DNA from: Limnohabitans sp. 15K
Lineage (GTDB): Bacteria > Pseudomonadota > Gammaproteobacteria > Burkholderiales > Burkholderiaceae_C
Direction: 5' to 3'
DNA: 64,000 nucleotides
NCBI RefSeq assembly: GCF_002778285.1
Contig: NZ_NESM01000003.1
Span: 1-64,000, forward strand
The notes beneath the pieces are model-generated. The model made no database searches and was not told the DNA's origin. It worked only from the letters and a program-made list of their open reading frames with translations. The position numbers and the translations under genes were made by a program. This document shows, piece after piece, positions 1 through 7,772 of the stretch (position 1 is its first letter; every line of letters starts with the position of its first letter).

Positions 1-127
1 CAAAGTTCCCACGTTGATCACTCCCGGCCACCCTTGCTCAAAAAATGAGCAGGATAGGCCAATGAAGTGGCTCAAATTTGGATGCAAATTCCTCTCAAAG
101 TGGCTCAGTTTTTAAGGCCAATCAACA
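1..127. mobile_element. Terminal repeats of an IS21-like insertion sequence (partial)
   Basis: Two repeats that start GTGGCTCA and continue with T-rich sequence lie in direct order at 67-89 and 100-127; the second ends in AATCAACA. Nested terminal repeats of this type and an end reading TGTTGATT on the other strand are typical of IS21-family (istA/istB) elements. The istAB genes would lie left of the window. A hairpin (TGCTCA at 35-40, TGAGCA at 46-51) may be the element's transcription stop. The boundary at about 127 is inferred from the terminal sequence, because no target duplication can be seen with only one end in view. Confidence 0.5.
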
Positions 128-444
128 CAAATAGCAATCTTAGAAAACTTGCGACTGAATGCGGCGCTAAAGATTCGTACGATCGCTATTACGACTGGTC
201 TTCAAGTTTCATCCACGGAAATTGGGCGGCTGTTCGAGACACGAACTTCGTGACTTGTCACAACGCGCTACACAGGCTACATCGGATACCTAGGGTCGCT
301 CATCGGACCTTGTCATCTGTTGAACCTGACTGTGTTGAGCTAGTGAATGAGGTCCTTTCATTACTTGAGAAGCTGTATCCAGCTACTGGACCAATCCCTC
401 GTGTTTCGTTGAGACCTGTACCGCCCGCAACTGGGCAAGGTTAG
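128..444 (+). pseudogene. 3' remnant of a gene broken by the IS end (DUF5677-like?)
   Basis: An open frame runs to TAG at 442-444, but it opens only at a GTG inside the IS terminal repeat (67), with stops just upstream, so the native 5' end is missing. The remaining 105 or so residues are hydrophilic, with the pattern YDRYYDWSSSFIHGNW, a 'tyrosine ... serine ... H-G' motif that recalls DUF5677-type proteins. It reads as the C-terminal part of a gene displaced by the insertion. The family assignment is weak; the truncation is better supported. Confidence 0.4.
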
Positions 445-766
445 AAGCCTGGAGTCTCAAGATCGGTAGGGATTTGAATTTGTCAACGAACGGATACATC
501 GCCACCCCAGTTGCTACCAAGCGGTGCACCCCAAGCGTCAATTTTCTTTACGCTTACGCCCCAACCCGGCTTGCAGTAGCCCACCACGGTAAACCTCAAG
601 CCGGTGGGGCATCCCCACCCCGCACGGTGCTCAAAAAGTGTGCAATGCCTGTGCTAAGACGCTGGCACAGCAAAACGACAGCCAAGATTTGGACCAGCCG
701 GTGATGCACTTTTTGAACAGCGCAGTAATCCTCACGGAAAAGTCCTGCTACAATTTCACCCTTACC
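445..766. other. No credible gene
   Basis: These 322 bases lie between the broken gene and tRNA-Phe. The only open frame (474-704) has no ribosome site and an unconvincing composition. Apart from the probable tRNA promoter at its right end I see nothing here. Confidence 0.5.
746..754 (+). promoter_or_regulatory. Extended -10 promoter of tRNA-Phe
   Basis: TGCTACAAT at 746-754 is an extended -10 element (TG, one base, TACAAT), 12 bases before the mature 5' end of the tRNA. There is no good -35 at 17 bp spacing, which fits an extended -10 promoter. Inferred only. Confidence 0.4.
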
Positions 767-842
767 GGCCCGGTAGCTCAGTTGGTAGAGCAGCGGATTG
801 AAAATCCGCGTGTCGATGGTTCGATTCCGTCCCAGGCCACCA
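767..842 (+). tRNA. tRNA-Phe (anticodon GAA)
   Basis: The 76-nt cloverleaf has the D-loop sequence AGCTCAGTTGGTAGAGC, the anticodon stem-loop GCGGATTGAAAATCCGC with GAA, a TTCGATT T-loop and an encoded CCA. The acceptor stem pairs GGCCCGG with CCAGGCC, which leaves a C5-A68 mismatch. The usual beta-proteobacterial gene has a G there, making a full stem. A rho-independent terminator follows within ten bases, so this is a single-gene transcription unit. Confidence 0.95.
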
Positions 843-850
843 AACAAAAA

Positions 851-880
851 CCGTCAGTGCGAAAGTGCTGACGGTTTTTT
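851..880 (+). terminator. Terminator of tRNA-Phe
   Basis: A stem CCGTCAG (851-857) with CTGACGG (868-874), extended by inner wobble pairs and closed by a GAAA loop, is followed by a run of six T and more T after one C. Confidence 0.85.
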
Positions 881-917
881 CTTTTTGTGCTTTCGCAAAA
901 GCACACCCATAAAAAAA

Positions 918-938
918 GCCGCTCAAGAGCGGCTTTTT
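918..938 (-). terminator. Terminator of the RRM protein gene
   Basis: GCCGCTC and GAGCGGC (918-924, 927-933) form a compact stem with A7 on one side and T5 on the other. It can therefore stop transcription in both directions, chiefly the leftward RNA-binding-protein gene that ends 20 bases away. Confidence 0.8.
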
Positions 939-957
939 GATGGGCAACTGAAAAGGA

Positions 958-1251
958 TCAGTTGCGGGTGTCGCGGTAACCGCTGCCGTAGCCGGTGCTC
1001 GGCTCTTTCGGCTTGGAGATGTTCACAACGATGGAACGACCGCTGACCGACATGCCGTTCAGGCCGGTGATGGCGGCTTGGGCTTCTTCGGCGCTGGACA
1101 TTTCAACAAAGGCAAAACCTTTGGAACGGCCTGTGTCGCGGTCCATCATGACTTTGGCCGACAAAACGCCGCCAAATTCAGAGAAGTTTTGACGCAAGCT
1201 GGCGTCGTCGATGGTGTAAGGCAAGTTGCCCACGTAAATTTTGCTGCTCAT
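958..1251 (-). CDS. RRM-domain RNA-binding protein (cold-inducible Rbp type)
   Basis: A 97-residue protein made of one RNA recognition motif with RNP2 (KIYVGNLP, residues 4-11) and RNP1 (KGFAFVEM, about 43-50), then a short Gly/Ser/Arg tail (YGSGYRDTRN). This is the layout of small bacterial and cyanobacterial Rbp proteins, which bind RNA and are often cold-induced. The ATG at 1251 is chosen because the RRM begins there and a GAAAGG site precedes it; the frame stays open further upstream but that sequence is leader-like. It is transcribed alone, from a consensus promoter about 300 bases away, and ends at a strong terminator. The long leader suggests post-transcriptional control, possibly by the protein itself. 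Confidence 0.88.
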   Translation of the reverse strand: MSSKIYVGNLPYTIDDASLRQNFSEFGGVLSAKVMMDRDTGRSKGFAFVEMSSAEEAQAAITGLNGMSVSGRSIVVNISKPKEPSTGYGSGYRDTRN

Positions 1252-1552
1252 GGTTGAGCCTTTCAGAGAGGTGGCGTGCAGGTTTGTGTGCAAACCCTGC
1301 ATGCAGGAAAAGGTGGTTTCTGTGAAGATCCCACCGGGAAAAGTGCCCAGCCTCACAGCTGGTGCACATTTTTGGAGTTGATTTGGAAATGTGTTGTTGA
1401 ATTTCTCGTCATCCCGTGGGCTTGTAGCGCTGGGAGAAAAATTCATGTCCAAAAGTTCAGTGGTGCATCGTGTTCGATGCCCATCGATTCAGCTCAGAGT
1501 TCTTGGGTTGGCCATGGCTATCGCTGCGGCTGTAACTCTTTAGAAGTGAGAG
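1252..1552 (-). other. Long structured 5' leader of the RRM gene
   Basis: About 295 nt separate the predicted start point (near 1546) from the start codon. Close to the gene lie two overlapping inverted repeats: GCAGGTTTG (1279-1287) pairs with CAAACCCTGC (1291-1300) with one bulge, and CCTGCATGCAGG (1296-1307) is a perfect palindrome. The two structures share bases and so exclude each other. No convincing gene lies in this stretch. Confidence 0.5.
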
Positions 1553-1581
1553 ATTTTATTCCTGCTTGAAATATAAGTCAA
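1553..1581 (-). promoter_or_regulatory. Sigma-70 promoter of the RRM gene
   Basis: On the minus strand TTGACT (1581-1576), a 17-bp spacer and TAAAAT (1558-1553) give a near-consensus promoter in an AT-rich patch. The initiation point would be near 1546. Confidence 0.65.
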
Positions 1582-1614
1582 ATTTTTTATTTCTGTTGGT
1601 TTTAAAGCTCGGCG

Positions 1615-2538
1615 TCAGGTGTCGTGCAGCATGCCGTCGTGCATTTCAAGTGCACCACTGCGCGCCAGTTCGGCGAGCATCATGTCCAGCCAAGTGGGCA
1701 CATCATGGCCTTGCCCAAAGCGTTGGTGTAGGTCGCTCAAATAGGGCACTTGCAGGGCCCAGTCGCAAAAATCGGTTTTGGAGATGCGTCCCCATTCGAG
1801 CAATTTGAATTTGAGCAAGACTTTGGTGCCATAACGGGCGTGGCGTTCGGGGTTTTGTGCGAAGGCCGCGAGTTTGCTGCGGGCCAAAGCCAAGGCGGGT
1901 GCGATCTCGGTGAAGACCGCCCCATGCCCAGGAATGACGACGGCCGGGTCCAGCCGCTCGATCAGGTCCAGGGTTTGAGCCACCTCGTCAAAAGCGGCAA
2001 TGCCCACCAATTCTGGGAAGACCACGCCAAAACCGTTTTGCCAAAGGGCATCGGCGGACATCAACAGGCGGTGCTCGGGCGCAAACAAAATGACCGAATG
2101 CGGGTCGTGGCCCGGCGCGGCGTGGACTTCCCAGTCCATGTCGCCCCAGCGGTGGCAATCGCCAGGTCGCAGCAAGTCTGAAAAAGTGAAGGCTGGGCAG
2201 GTTTGGCCCGTGGGCTTGTAGCTCAGCGCGTCTTCGCGCCAAGCCAAGACTTCGGGCGCTAAGCCTGGCGGTATCCAGGTTTTCAAGGCGGGATACGCTG
2301 CTTGCAGCGCCTGGTTGCCCCCGCAATGGTCGCTGTGCAGGTGTGTATTGGCCAGTTGGTTCAGAGCGCGTCCTTGCAGGGCGTTCTGGACCAAAGCCAA
2401 GGTTTGCGCTTGGTGGCTGACATAACCACTGTCCACCAACGTGGCGCTGTGTTCGTCACACAGCAAGACGTTGTTGGCCGATAGCCAGCCGCGCTCAAAA
2501 ACAGTCACGCCCGCAGGCAAGGTGATGGGGGCGTTCAT
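1615..2538 (-). CDS. MBL-fold metallo-hydrolase
   Basis: A 307-residue metallo-beta-lactamase-fold hydrolase. The zinc motif THLHSDHCGG is at about 65-74, further ligands are in PGHDPHSV (about 143-150) and SADALW, and the last in VIPGHGAVF (about 205). The ATG at 2538 gives a standard N-terminus with the first beta strands. The C-terminal helices (WLDMMLAELARSGAL) resemble the winged-helix-like tail of glyoxalase-II/LACTB2-like members. The substrate cannot be told. It follows fadD on the same strand with a 19-base gap, so the two are probably co-transcribed and it may act on a thioester or lactone. Confidence 0.85.
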   Translation of the reverse strand: MNAPITLPAGVTVFERGWLSANNVLLCDEHSATLVDSGYVSHQAQTLALVQNALQGRALNQLANTHLHSDHCGGNQALQAAYPALKTWIPPGLAPEVLAWREDALSYKPTGQTCPAFTFSDLLRPGDCHRWGDMDWEVHAAPGHDPHSVILFAPEHRLLMSADALWQNGFGVVFPELVGIAAFDEVAQTLDLIERLDPAVVIPGHGAVFTEIAPALALARSKLAAFAQNPERHARYGTKVLLKFKLLEWGRISKTDFCDWALQVPYLSDLHQRFGQGHDVPTWLDMMLAELARSGALEMHDGMLHDT

Positions 2539-2557
2539 GCTTTCAAAGCTTTGGGCT

Positions 2558-4243
2558 TTATTTCTGGCTGCGCAACTCGCGCCGCAAGATTTTGCCCACG
2601 TTGGATTTCGGCAGCTCGTCGCGGAACTCGATGTACTTGGGCCGCTTGTACCCGGTCAGGTTGTCATGGCAAAAGCGCGACACGGCCTCTTCGGTCAGCA
2701 TCGCATCGTTGCGCACCACAAACACCTTGATGGTTTCGCCTTGCATGCTGTCGGCAATGCCAATCACCGCGCACTCCACCACGCCGGGGCAGGTGGAGAT
2801 GACGTTTTCCAACTCGCTCGGGAACACGTTGAAACCGCTCACGATGATCATGTCTTTCTTGCGGTCCACGATGCGGGTAAAGCCCTCGGCGTCCATGATG
2901 CCCACATCGCCCGTGCGCATGAAACCATCGGCCGTGAAAGTTTTGGCGTTTTCTTCGGGCTGGTTGTAATAGCCCCACATCACGTTAGGGCCGCGAATGC
3001 AAATCTCGCCCGAACTGCCCACAGGCAAGCTTTGCCCGTCGTCGTCTTTGATGGCGATGTCGATGCTGGGCAGTGGCAAGCCAATGTTGCCGCTGAAGTG
3101 GGTTTGTGTGACCGGGTTGTTGGTGCCGATGGCGCAGGTCTCGCTCATGCCCCAACCTTCGATCATGGCGCTGCCCGTGGCTGCTTGCCAGGACTTGGCC
3201 GTGCCTTCAGAAGCCGCCATGCCACCAGCCTGCGTGAGCTTGAGCGAAGTGAAATCAATCGTCTTGAACATGGGGTGTTGCATCAAGGCGTTGAACAAGG
3301 TGTTGACACCCGGCAGCATGTGGAAGGGCCGCTGCTTGAGCACTTCAATGAACTTGCCAAAGTCACGCGGGTTGGGCACCAAGGTCATGTGAGACCCTTG
3401 ACGGATGGCCAGCAGACACAGGGTCAAGGCGAAGATGTGGTAAAGCGGCAAGGCCGCGATGCTGTTGACTTTGCGAAGGTCACCAATGCTGGTCAAAGCA
3501 GGGGTGAACCACCCTTCCGCTTGCAGCATGGCCGCCACGATGTTGCGGTGCGTCAGCACAGCGCCTTTGGACAAACCGGTCGTGCCGCCCGTGTATTGCA
3601 AAAACGCGATGTCATCAAGCGTTTGGGGCGTGGGCTTCAGATTCAGCTGACGACCTTGGGCGATGGCTTTCTTGAAAGAGGTGACGCTGCGCCCACCCGT
3701 CAATGGCAATTCGAACTCGGGCACCATTTTGGCGAGGTGGCGCACAGCGAAGGTCATCCATCGGCCGTACCAAGGACCCAGCAAGTCGCCAATCGAGGCC
3801 AGCACCACCTGCTGAACAGCCGTGTGCTCGATCACCTCTTGCAAGGTGGCCGCAAAGTTTTCCAGAATGACAATCGCACAGGCCCCTGAATCCTTCAGTT
3901 GGTGCTGCAACTCGCGTGGGGTGTAAAGCGGGTTCACGTTCACGCAGGTGTAGCCGGCCCGCAAAATGGCGGCCATGGTCACGGCAAACTGCGGCAAATT
4001 GGGCAGCATGATGGCCACGCGGCTGCCGGGTGCCAAACCCTGGTTTTGCAGCCAAGCGCCCAAAGCTTTGGACAGCTCATCCAGCTCTTTGTAACTCATC
4101 CATCGGTCCATGCAGACCGAAAAAGGGCTGTCACCGTGGGTGCGAAATGCCGACTCCAGCAAGTCGGTCAAGCTGCTGTATTGGTTGGGGTCGATGTCAT
4201 GCGGGACGCCGGGGGGGTAATTCTTCAGCCAAATACGTTCCAT
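2558..4243 (-). CDS. fadD: Long-chain-fatty-acid--CoA ligase
   Basis: A 561-residue AMP-forming acyl-CoA synthetase that activates fatty acids to acyl-CoA at the inner membrane. Visible motifs are the P-loop YTGGTTGLSKGAVLTH (about 213-228), the GWGMSE block (about 355), TGD in the hinge region and a C-terminal catalytic lysine in PKSNVGKILRREL. The length and the start MERIWLKNYPPGVP match proteobacterial FadD. The ATG at 4243 is preceded by AAGGAG at 8 bases, so the longer open frame upstream is not used. It is divergent from the GNAT gene and leads a two-gene unit with the MBL hydrolase. Confidence 0.93.
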   Translation of the reverse strand: MERIWLKNYPPGVPHDIDPNQYSSLTDLLESAFRTHGDSPFSVCMDRWMSYKELDELSKALGAWLQNQGLAPGSRVAIMLPNLPQFAVTMAAILRAGYTCVNVNPLYTPRELQHQLKDSGACAIVILENFAATLQEVIEHTAVQQVVLASIGDLLGPWYGRWMTFAVRHLAKMVPEFELPLTGGRSVTSFKKAIAQGRQLNLKPTPQTLDDIAFLQYTGGTTGLSKGAVLTHRNIVAAMLQAEGWFTPALTSIGDLRKVNSIAALPLYHIFALTLCLLAIRQGSHMTLVPNPRDFGKFIEVLKQRPFHMLPGVNTLFNALMQHPMFKTIDFTSLKLTQAGGMAASEGTAKSWQAATGSAMIEGWGMSETCAIGTNNPVTQTHFSGNIGLPLPSIDIAIKDDDGQSLPVGSSGEICIRGPNVMWGYYNQPEENAKTFTADGFMRTGDVGIMDAEGFTRIVDRKKDMIIVSGFNVFPSELENVISTCPGVVECAVIGIADSMQGETIKVFVVRNDAMLTEEAVSRFCHDNLTGYKRPKYIEFRDELPKSNVGKILRRELRSQK

Positions 4244-4402
4244 CTGCGAATCTCCTTGATCTCTTGATTGTGGCCACCTGCGCGGCAGGGTGTGATCGGG
4301 CAAGTCCTAAGTTATGGCCAAAAAGGTCTCACAGGCGACAAATAACCGGTACAGACAAGGTGCGGCCATTGCGTGCAGAATAAGGGCAAACCCGTAATTC
4401 AA

Positions 4403-5161
4403 ATGAATTCAAAACTCCCCATTCGTCCCGGAATTTGGTGCCGCCTCAGACAGCGCTGGGCTGCGGTCATTCGGGGGTGGCAGTCGATGGCATCGGGCAC
4501 AGGGCAGGGGCCAACAGGCTGGATTCCTATCCGGTCTTTGTCGCCACGCCACAGGCCGCGCATTCTGACCCACTTGCTTGCCCTCAAACCTGAAGACCGT
4601 TATTTGCGGTTTGGCTATCCCGCCACCGACGAGCAGGTCGAACGGTACGTGACCGGTTTGAAATTTGAGCGCGATGAGATTTTTGGTGTTTTTAACCGCC
4701 GTTTGGCCTTGGTGGCCATGGCCCATTTGGCCTATTCGGTCGATCCACAGTGGGCCACCTGTGCCGAATTCGGCGTATCGGTCTCGTCCCATCAGAGGGG
4801 CAGGGGCTTGGGCGCTCGGTTGTTCAACCATGCGGTGATGCATGCCCGCAACCAAGGGGTGAGCATGTTGTTCATCCATGCCCTCAGCGAAAACGTGGCC
4901 ATGCTGAAAATTGCCCGACATGCGGGTGCCAAAGTGCAACGCGATGGCAGCGAGAGCGAGGCTTACCTGTCGTTGCCCTTGGCCACCTTGGACAGCCAAT
5001 TGAGCGGAATGATGCAAGAGCAAATGGCCGAGTTGGATTACCAGTTGAAAAACCAGGCCCAGCAGTTTCGGGCATGGTTGGCCACGGTGCAAGAAATCCG
5101 CCAAGGGGTGCGCGACGCACGCCATGCCTCGCACAAACCGGGTGGTTCAACTGGGCAGTGA
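4403..5161 (+). CDS. GNAT-family N-acetyltransferase
   Basis: A protein of about 252 residues with one GNAT domain. Motif A is VSVSSHQRGRGLGARLF (acetyl-CoA pyrophosphate loop R-G-R-G-L-G). It is followed by HALSENVAMLKIARHAGA, the usual 'N-x-x-M-x-x-x-x-x-x-x-G' strand-helix. The last 60 residues form a Gln/Met-rich helix. The start is uncertain: the ATG at 4403 and a GTG at 4373 are in frame and neither has a strong ribosome site. The acceptor substrate is unknown. It is divergent from fadD across about 160 bases that must hold both promoters. Confidence 0.75.
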   Translation: MNSKLPIRPGIWCRLRQRWAAVIRGWQSMASGTGQGPTGWIPIRSLSPRHRPRILTHLLALKPEDRYLRFGYPATDEQVERYVTGLKFERDEIFGVFNRRLALVAMAHLAYSVDPQWATCAEFGVSVSSHQRGRGLGARLFNHAVMHARNQGVSMLFIHALSENVAMLKIARHAGAKVQRDGSESEAYLSLPLATLDSQLSGMMQEQMAELDYQLKNQAQQFRAWLATVQEIRQGVRDARHASHKPGGSTGQ

Positions 5162-5250
5162 CCGCGGGTGGCGTGCCGCAAATCGTGGTTTGTCATTTGA
5201 ATCCGCTATCCTAGAGTCTTCGCATAACCGCATGTCCTGCAACTCTGACT

Positions 5251-6135
5251 GTGTCCGACCCCCACCCTGCGCGCTCTGTTGAACGCGAAGACAAACGAAG
5301 TTTTCTGCAAAAGCTGGCCGAGTTCATCCACCCTGGCCCTGACTCCACCGACGAGTTGATCGAAACTTTGGCCGAGGCCGAGGAAAACCACATCATCAAT
5401 GGTGAGAGCCGATTGATGCTGGAGGGGGTGATCCGGATGGCCGATATGACGGCAGGTGATGTGATGGTGGCAGCCCCCCGGATGGATTTGCTGAACATCG
5501 AAGACCCGTTTGACCAGTTTCTGCACCAGGTGATCGAGACCGCGCATTCGCGTTTCCCGGTTTACGAGGGCGAAAAAGAAAACATCATTGGCATCTTGTT
5601 GGCCAAGGACCTGCTCAAGCTGCAGCGGGCACCTGAATTGAACATTCGCGCCTTGCTGCGTCCGGCGGTGTTTGTGCCTGAAAGCAAGGGCCTGAACGAT
5701 CTCTTGCGCCAATTCCGCGACAACCGCAACCACTTGGCCATCGTCATCGACGAGTTCGGGCGCACAGCGGGCCTCATCACCATTGAGGATGTGCTGGAGC
5801 AAATCGTGGGCGAGATCGAAGACGAATTCGACATTGCCGACGACGAGGGCGATATTTTTGGCCTGCCCGACCGCAGTTTCCGCGTCAGCGGCGACACCTC
5901 CTTGGAACGGGTGAGCGAGGCCTTTGGCGTGAATTTGCAAGAGGCGCGCGAGGACAGTGAAGGGCCCGACTTCGACACCATTGGGGGTTTGATCGCCCAC
6001 GAGATGGGCCATGTGCCGAGACGCGGCGAAAAATACGTGTTGGCGGGTTTGCAGTTTGTGGTCTTGCACACACGCGCTGGCGCTGTGCGCTGGTTCAAAG
6101 TGTCACCCGTGACCGCCAAAGAGCCACAAGCATGA
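5251..6135 (+). CDS. corC: CorC/HlyC-family CBS-domain protein (Mg/Co efflux accessory)
   Basis: 294 residues: an acidic N-terminal helix region, two CBS domains (about 60-190, with MTAGDVMVAAPRMD and the VIDEFGRTAGLITIEDVLE block), then the CorC_HlyC domain (about 205-285). There are no membrane spans, as expected for the soluble CorC that assists divalent-cation transport, and the length is right for it (E. coli about 292). The GTG start at 5251 is the only reasonable one; the nearby ATG at 5232 is out of frame. Its stop codon overlaps the start of lnt (ATGA), a pairing conserved in many proteobacteria. Confidence 0.9.
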   Translation: MSDPHPARSVEREDKRSFLQKLAEFIHPGPDSTDELIETLAEAEENHIINGESRLMLEGVIRMADMTAGDVMVAAPRMDLLNIEDPFDQFLHQVIETAHSRFPVYEGEKENIIGILLAKDLLKLQRAPELNIRALLRPAVFVPESKGLNDLLRQFRDNRNHLAIVIDEFGRTAGLITIEDVLEQIVGEIEDEFDIADDEGDIFGLPDRSFRVSGDTSLERVSEAFGVNLQEAREDSEGPDFDTIGGLIAHEMGHVPRRGEKYVLAGLQFVVLHTRAGAVRWFKVSPVTAKEPQA

Positions 6136-7703
6136 ACATCGGCCGCGAACCCACACGCGGCCTGCAAACTTGGTGGCCCGCTTTGGCGGGAGCTGCCCAA
6201 GCGGCATCGATCGCCATGCCCGGCAGTGGCCAAGCGCAGGGTTGGTTGCAAATTTTGAGTTTGACCCTCTTGGCCTCTGGTTTGGCCAAGATGGCCCGAC
6301 TGGGCTTTTTCAAGCCGGCTTCTCTCGGACAAGCGGCATGGTTTGGCGGCGTGTTCGCCACCACCTGGTTGGCAGGCAGCTTTTGGTGGTTGTATGTGTC
6401 CATGCACGATGTCGGTGGTTTGCCTGCCCCATTGGCGGCGTTGGCGGTGCTGGCGTTGGCGGCTGCTTTGGCGCTGTATTACGCCCTGGCTTGTGCTGTT
6501 TGGGTGGCTTTGGCAAGAGGCCGTTGGGGTGCTCGCCCGGGCGCTGCGAGTGTGTTGTTCGCTGCCCTGTGGACCTTGGCAGAACTCATGCGGGGGCGCT
6601 GGCTGACTGGTTTTCCTTGGGGCGCAGGCGGGTATGCACACGTCGACGGCATGTTGTCCGTTTGGGCACCCTGGATTGGGGTGTATGGCATCGGTGCCCT
6701 GGCGGCCTGGTTGGCCATGCGGCTGGCTTTGTCGGGTTGGCACTTGCGCGCTTTGAAACCGTGGATGGGTTTGGGCCTGCTGAGTTGGGGGCTGCAAGCT
6801 TGGGGGCCAGTTTTCACCACTTCGGCTGGCTTGGGTCAGGTGGAGCTGCTGCAAGCCAATATCTCTCAAACGGCTAAATTTGATGCCGGCAGCGGCATCC
6901 GTGATGCGCTGCAGTGGTACGACGCGCAGCTTCGCGCCAGTCAGCAGCCGCTGGTGGTCGCCCCCGAAACGGCCATTCCGTTGCTGCCGCAACATTTGCC
7001 TGAAGCCTATTGGTCAGGACTGCAGCAGCATTTCGCCCGCCCAGACCGGGCCATGGCACTGGTGGGGGCACCCTTGGGCAGCTTGGCAGAGGGCTACACC
7101 AACTCGGTTTTGGCCTTGGGGTCTGACAAGACATCGGCTTACCGCTACGACAAGTCGCATTTGGTGCCTTTTGGTGAGTTCATCCCGCCCAGTTTTGGCT
7201 GGTTCATCCGCATGATGAACATCCCACTGGGCGACTTCAAATCGGGCGGCTGGGACCAGCCCGCCATCCCTTGGCAAGGCCAGCGCCTGGCCCCCAATGT
7301 TTGCTATGAAGATTTGTTTGGCGAAGAGCTGGCCCTGCGTTTCAAAGACGCGGCCACCGCGCCCACGGCTTTGGTGAACGTGAGCAACATCGCCTGGTTT
7401 GGCAACACCCTGGCTGTCGACCAGCACCTGAACATCTCGCGCATGCGGGCCATGGAGCTGGGGCGTCCCATGTTGCGGGCCACCAACACGGGGGCTACCG
7501 CCATCATTGACCACACCGGACGCGTCACCGCGCAGCTGCCCCGATTTACCCGGGGCAGTCTGGTGGGGGCTTATGAAGGGCGCCATGGCCTCACGCCATT
7601 TGCCCAATGGGCTTCGGTAGGCGGGTTTTGGCCCCTGTGGCCCTTGTGGGCCTTGTGCCTTGCCGTGGTGGCGCTGGCGTTTTGGCGTCGGCAAAGGCCG
7701 TAA
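6132..7703 (+). CDS. lnt: Apolipoprotein N-acyltransferase
   Basis: A 523-residue inner-membrane enzyme that adds the third acyl chain to lipoproteins. About six hydrophobic segments fill residues 15-235, followed by a periplasmic nitrilase-like domain and a final membrane helix (WPLWPLWALCLAVVALAF). The catalytic triad is visible: Glu278 in VAPETAIPL, Lys341 in YDKSHLVPFGEF and Cys391 in VCYEDLFG. It overlaps corC by 4 bases and is followed by glyQS after a structured 69-base gap. Confidence 0.95.
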   Translation: MNIGREPTRGLQTWWPALAGAAQAASIAMPGSGQAQGWLQILSLTLLASGLAKMARLGFFKPASLGQAAWFGGVFATTWLAGSFWWLYVSMHDVGGLPAPLAALAVLALAAALALYYALACAVWVALARGRWGARPGAASVLFAALWTLAELMRGRWLTGFPWGAGGYAHVDGMLSVWAPWIGVYGIGALAAWLAMRLALSGWHLRALKPWMGLGLLSWGLQAWGPVFTTSAGLGQVELLQANISQTAKFDAGSGIRDALQWYDAQLRASQQPLVVAPETAIPLLPQHLPEAYWSGLQQHFARPDRAMALVGAPLGSLAEGYTNSVLALGSDKTSAYRYDKSHLVPFGEFIPPSFGWFIRMMNIPLGDFKSGGWDQPAIPWQGQRLAPNVCYEDLFGEELALRFKDAATAPTALVNVSNIAWFGNTLAVDQHLNISRMRAMELGRPMLRATNTGATAIIDHTGRVTAQLPRFTRGSLVGAYEGRHGLTPFAQWASVGGFWPLWPLWALCLAVVALAFWRRQRP

Positions 7704-7715
7704 AATCAAAGGTTC

Positions 7716-7762
7716 GCGCGCAGCTTGCGCGCCCTCTAACTTTGGCCAGCTCGCTGCTGGCC
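7716..7762 (+). promoter_or_regulatory. Two hairpins in the lnt-glyQ gap
   Basis: GCGCGCA (7716-7722) pairs with TGCGCGC (7726-7732), and GGCCAGC (7744-7750) pairs with GCTGGCC (7756-7762); a short GGCC/GGCC repeat then abuts the glyQ start. No T-run follows, so these are not simple terminators. They could attenuate or process the message between lnt and glyQ. Confidence 0.4.
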
Positions 7763-7772
7763 TGCTCAGGCC

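Noticed and set aside
474..704. A 76-codon open frame between the broken gene and tRNA-Phe
   Set aside because: No ribosome site, no motif, and composition unlike a real protein.
767..842. The tRNA-Phe 3' end as an integration site of a genomic island
   Set aside because: Downstream of the tRNA are a terminator and core genes, and no repeat of its 3' end or integrase gene was seen in the window.
2441..3889. A 482-codon open frame on the plus strand opposite fadD
   Set aside because: It lies antisense to a well-supported acyl-CoA synthetase, has a His/Ala/Gln-rich composition typical of reversed codons in GC-rich DNA, and no ribosome site.
5562..6995. A 477-codon open frame on the minus strand across corC and lnt
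   Set aside because: It crosses two genes with clear catalytic motifs, is low-complexity (Ser/Arg/Gln/Pro) and matches no family.
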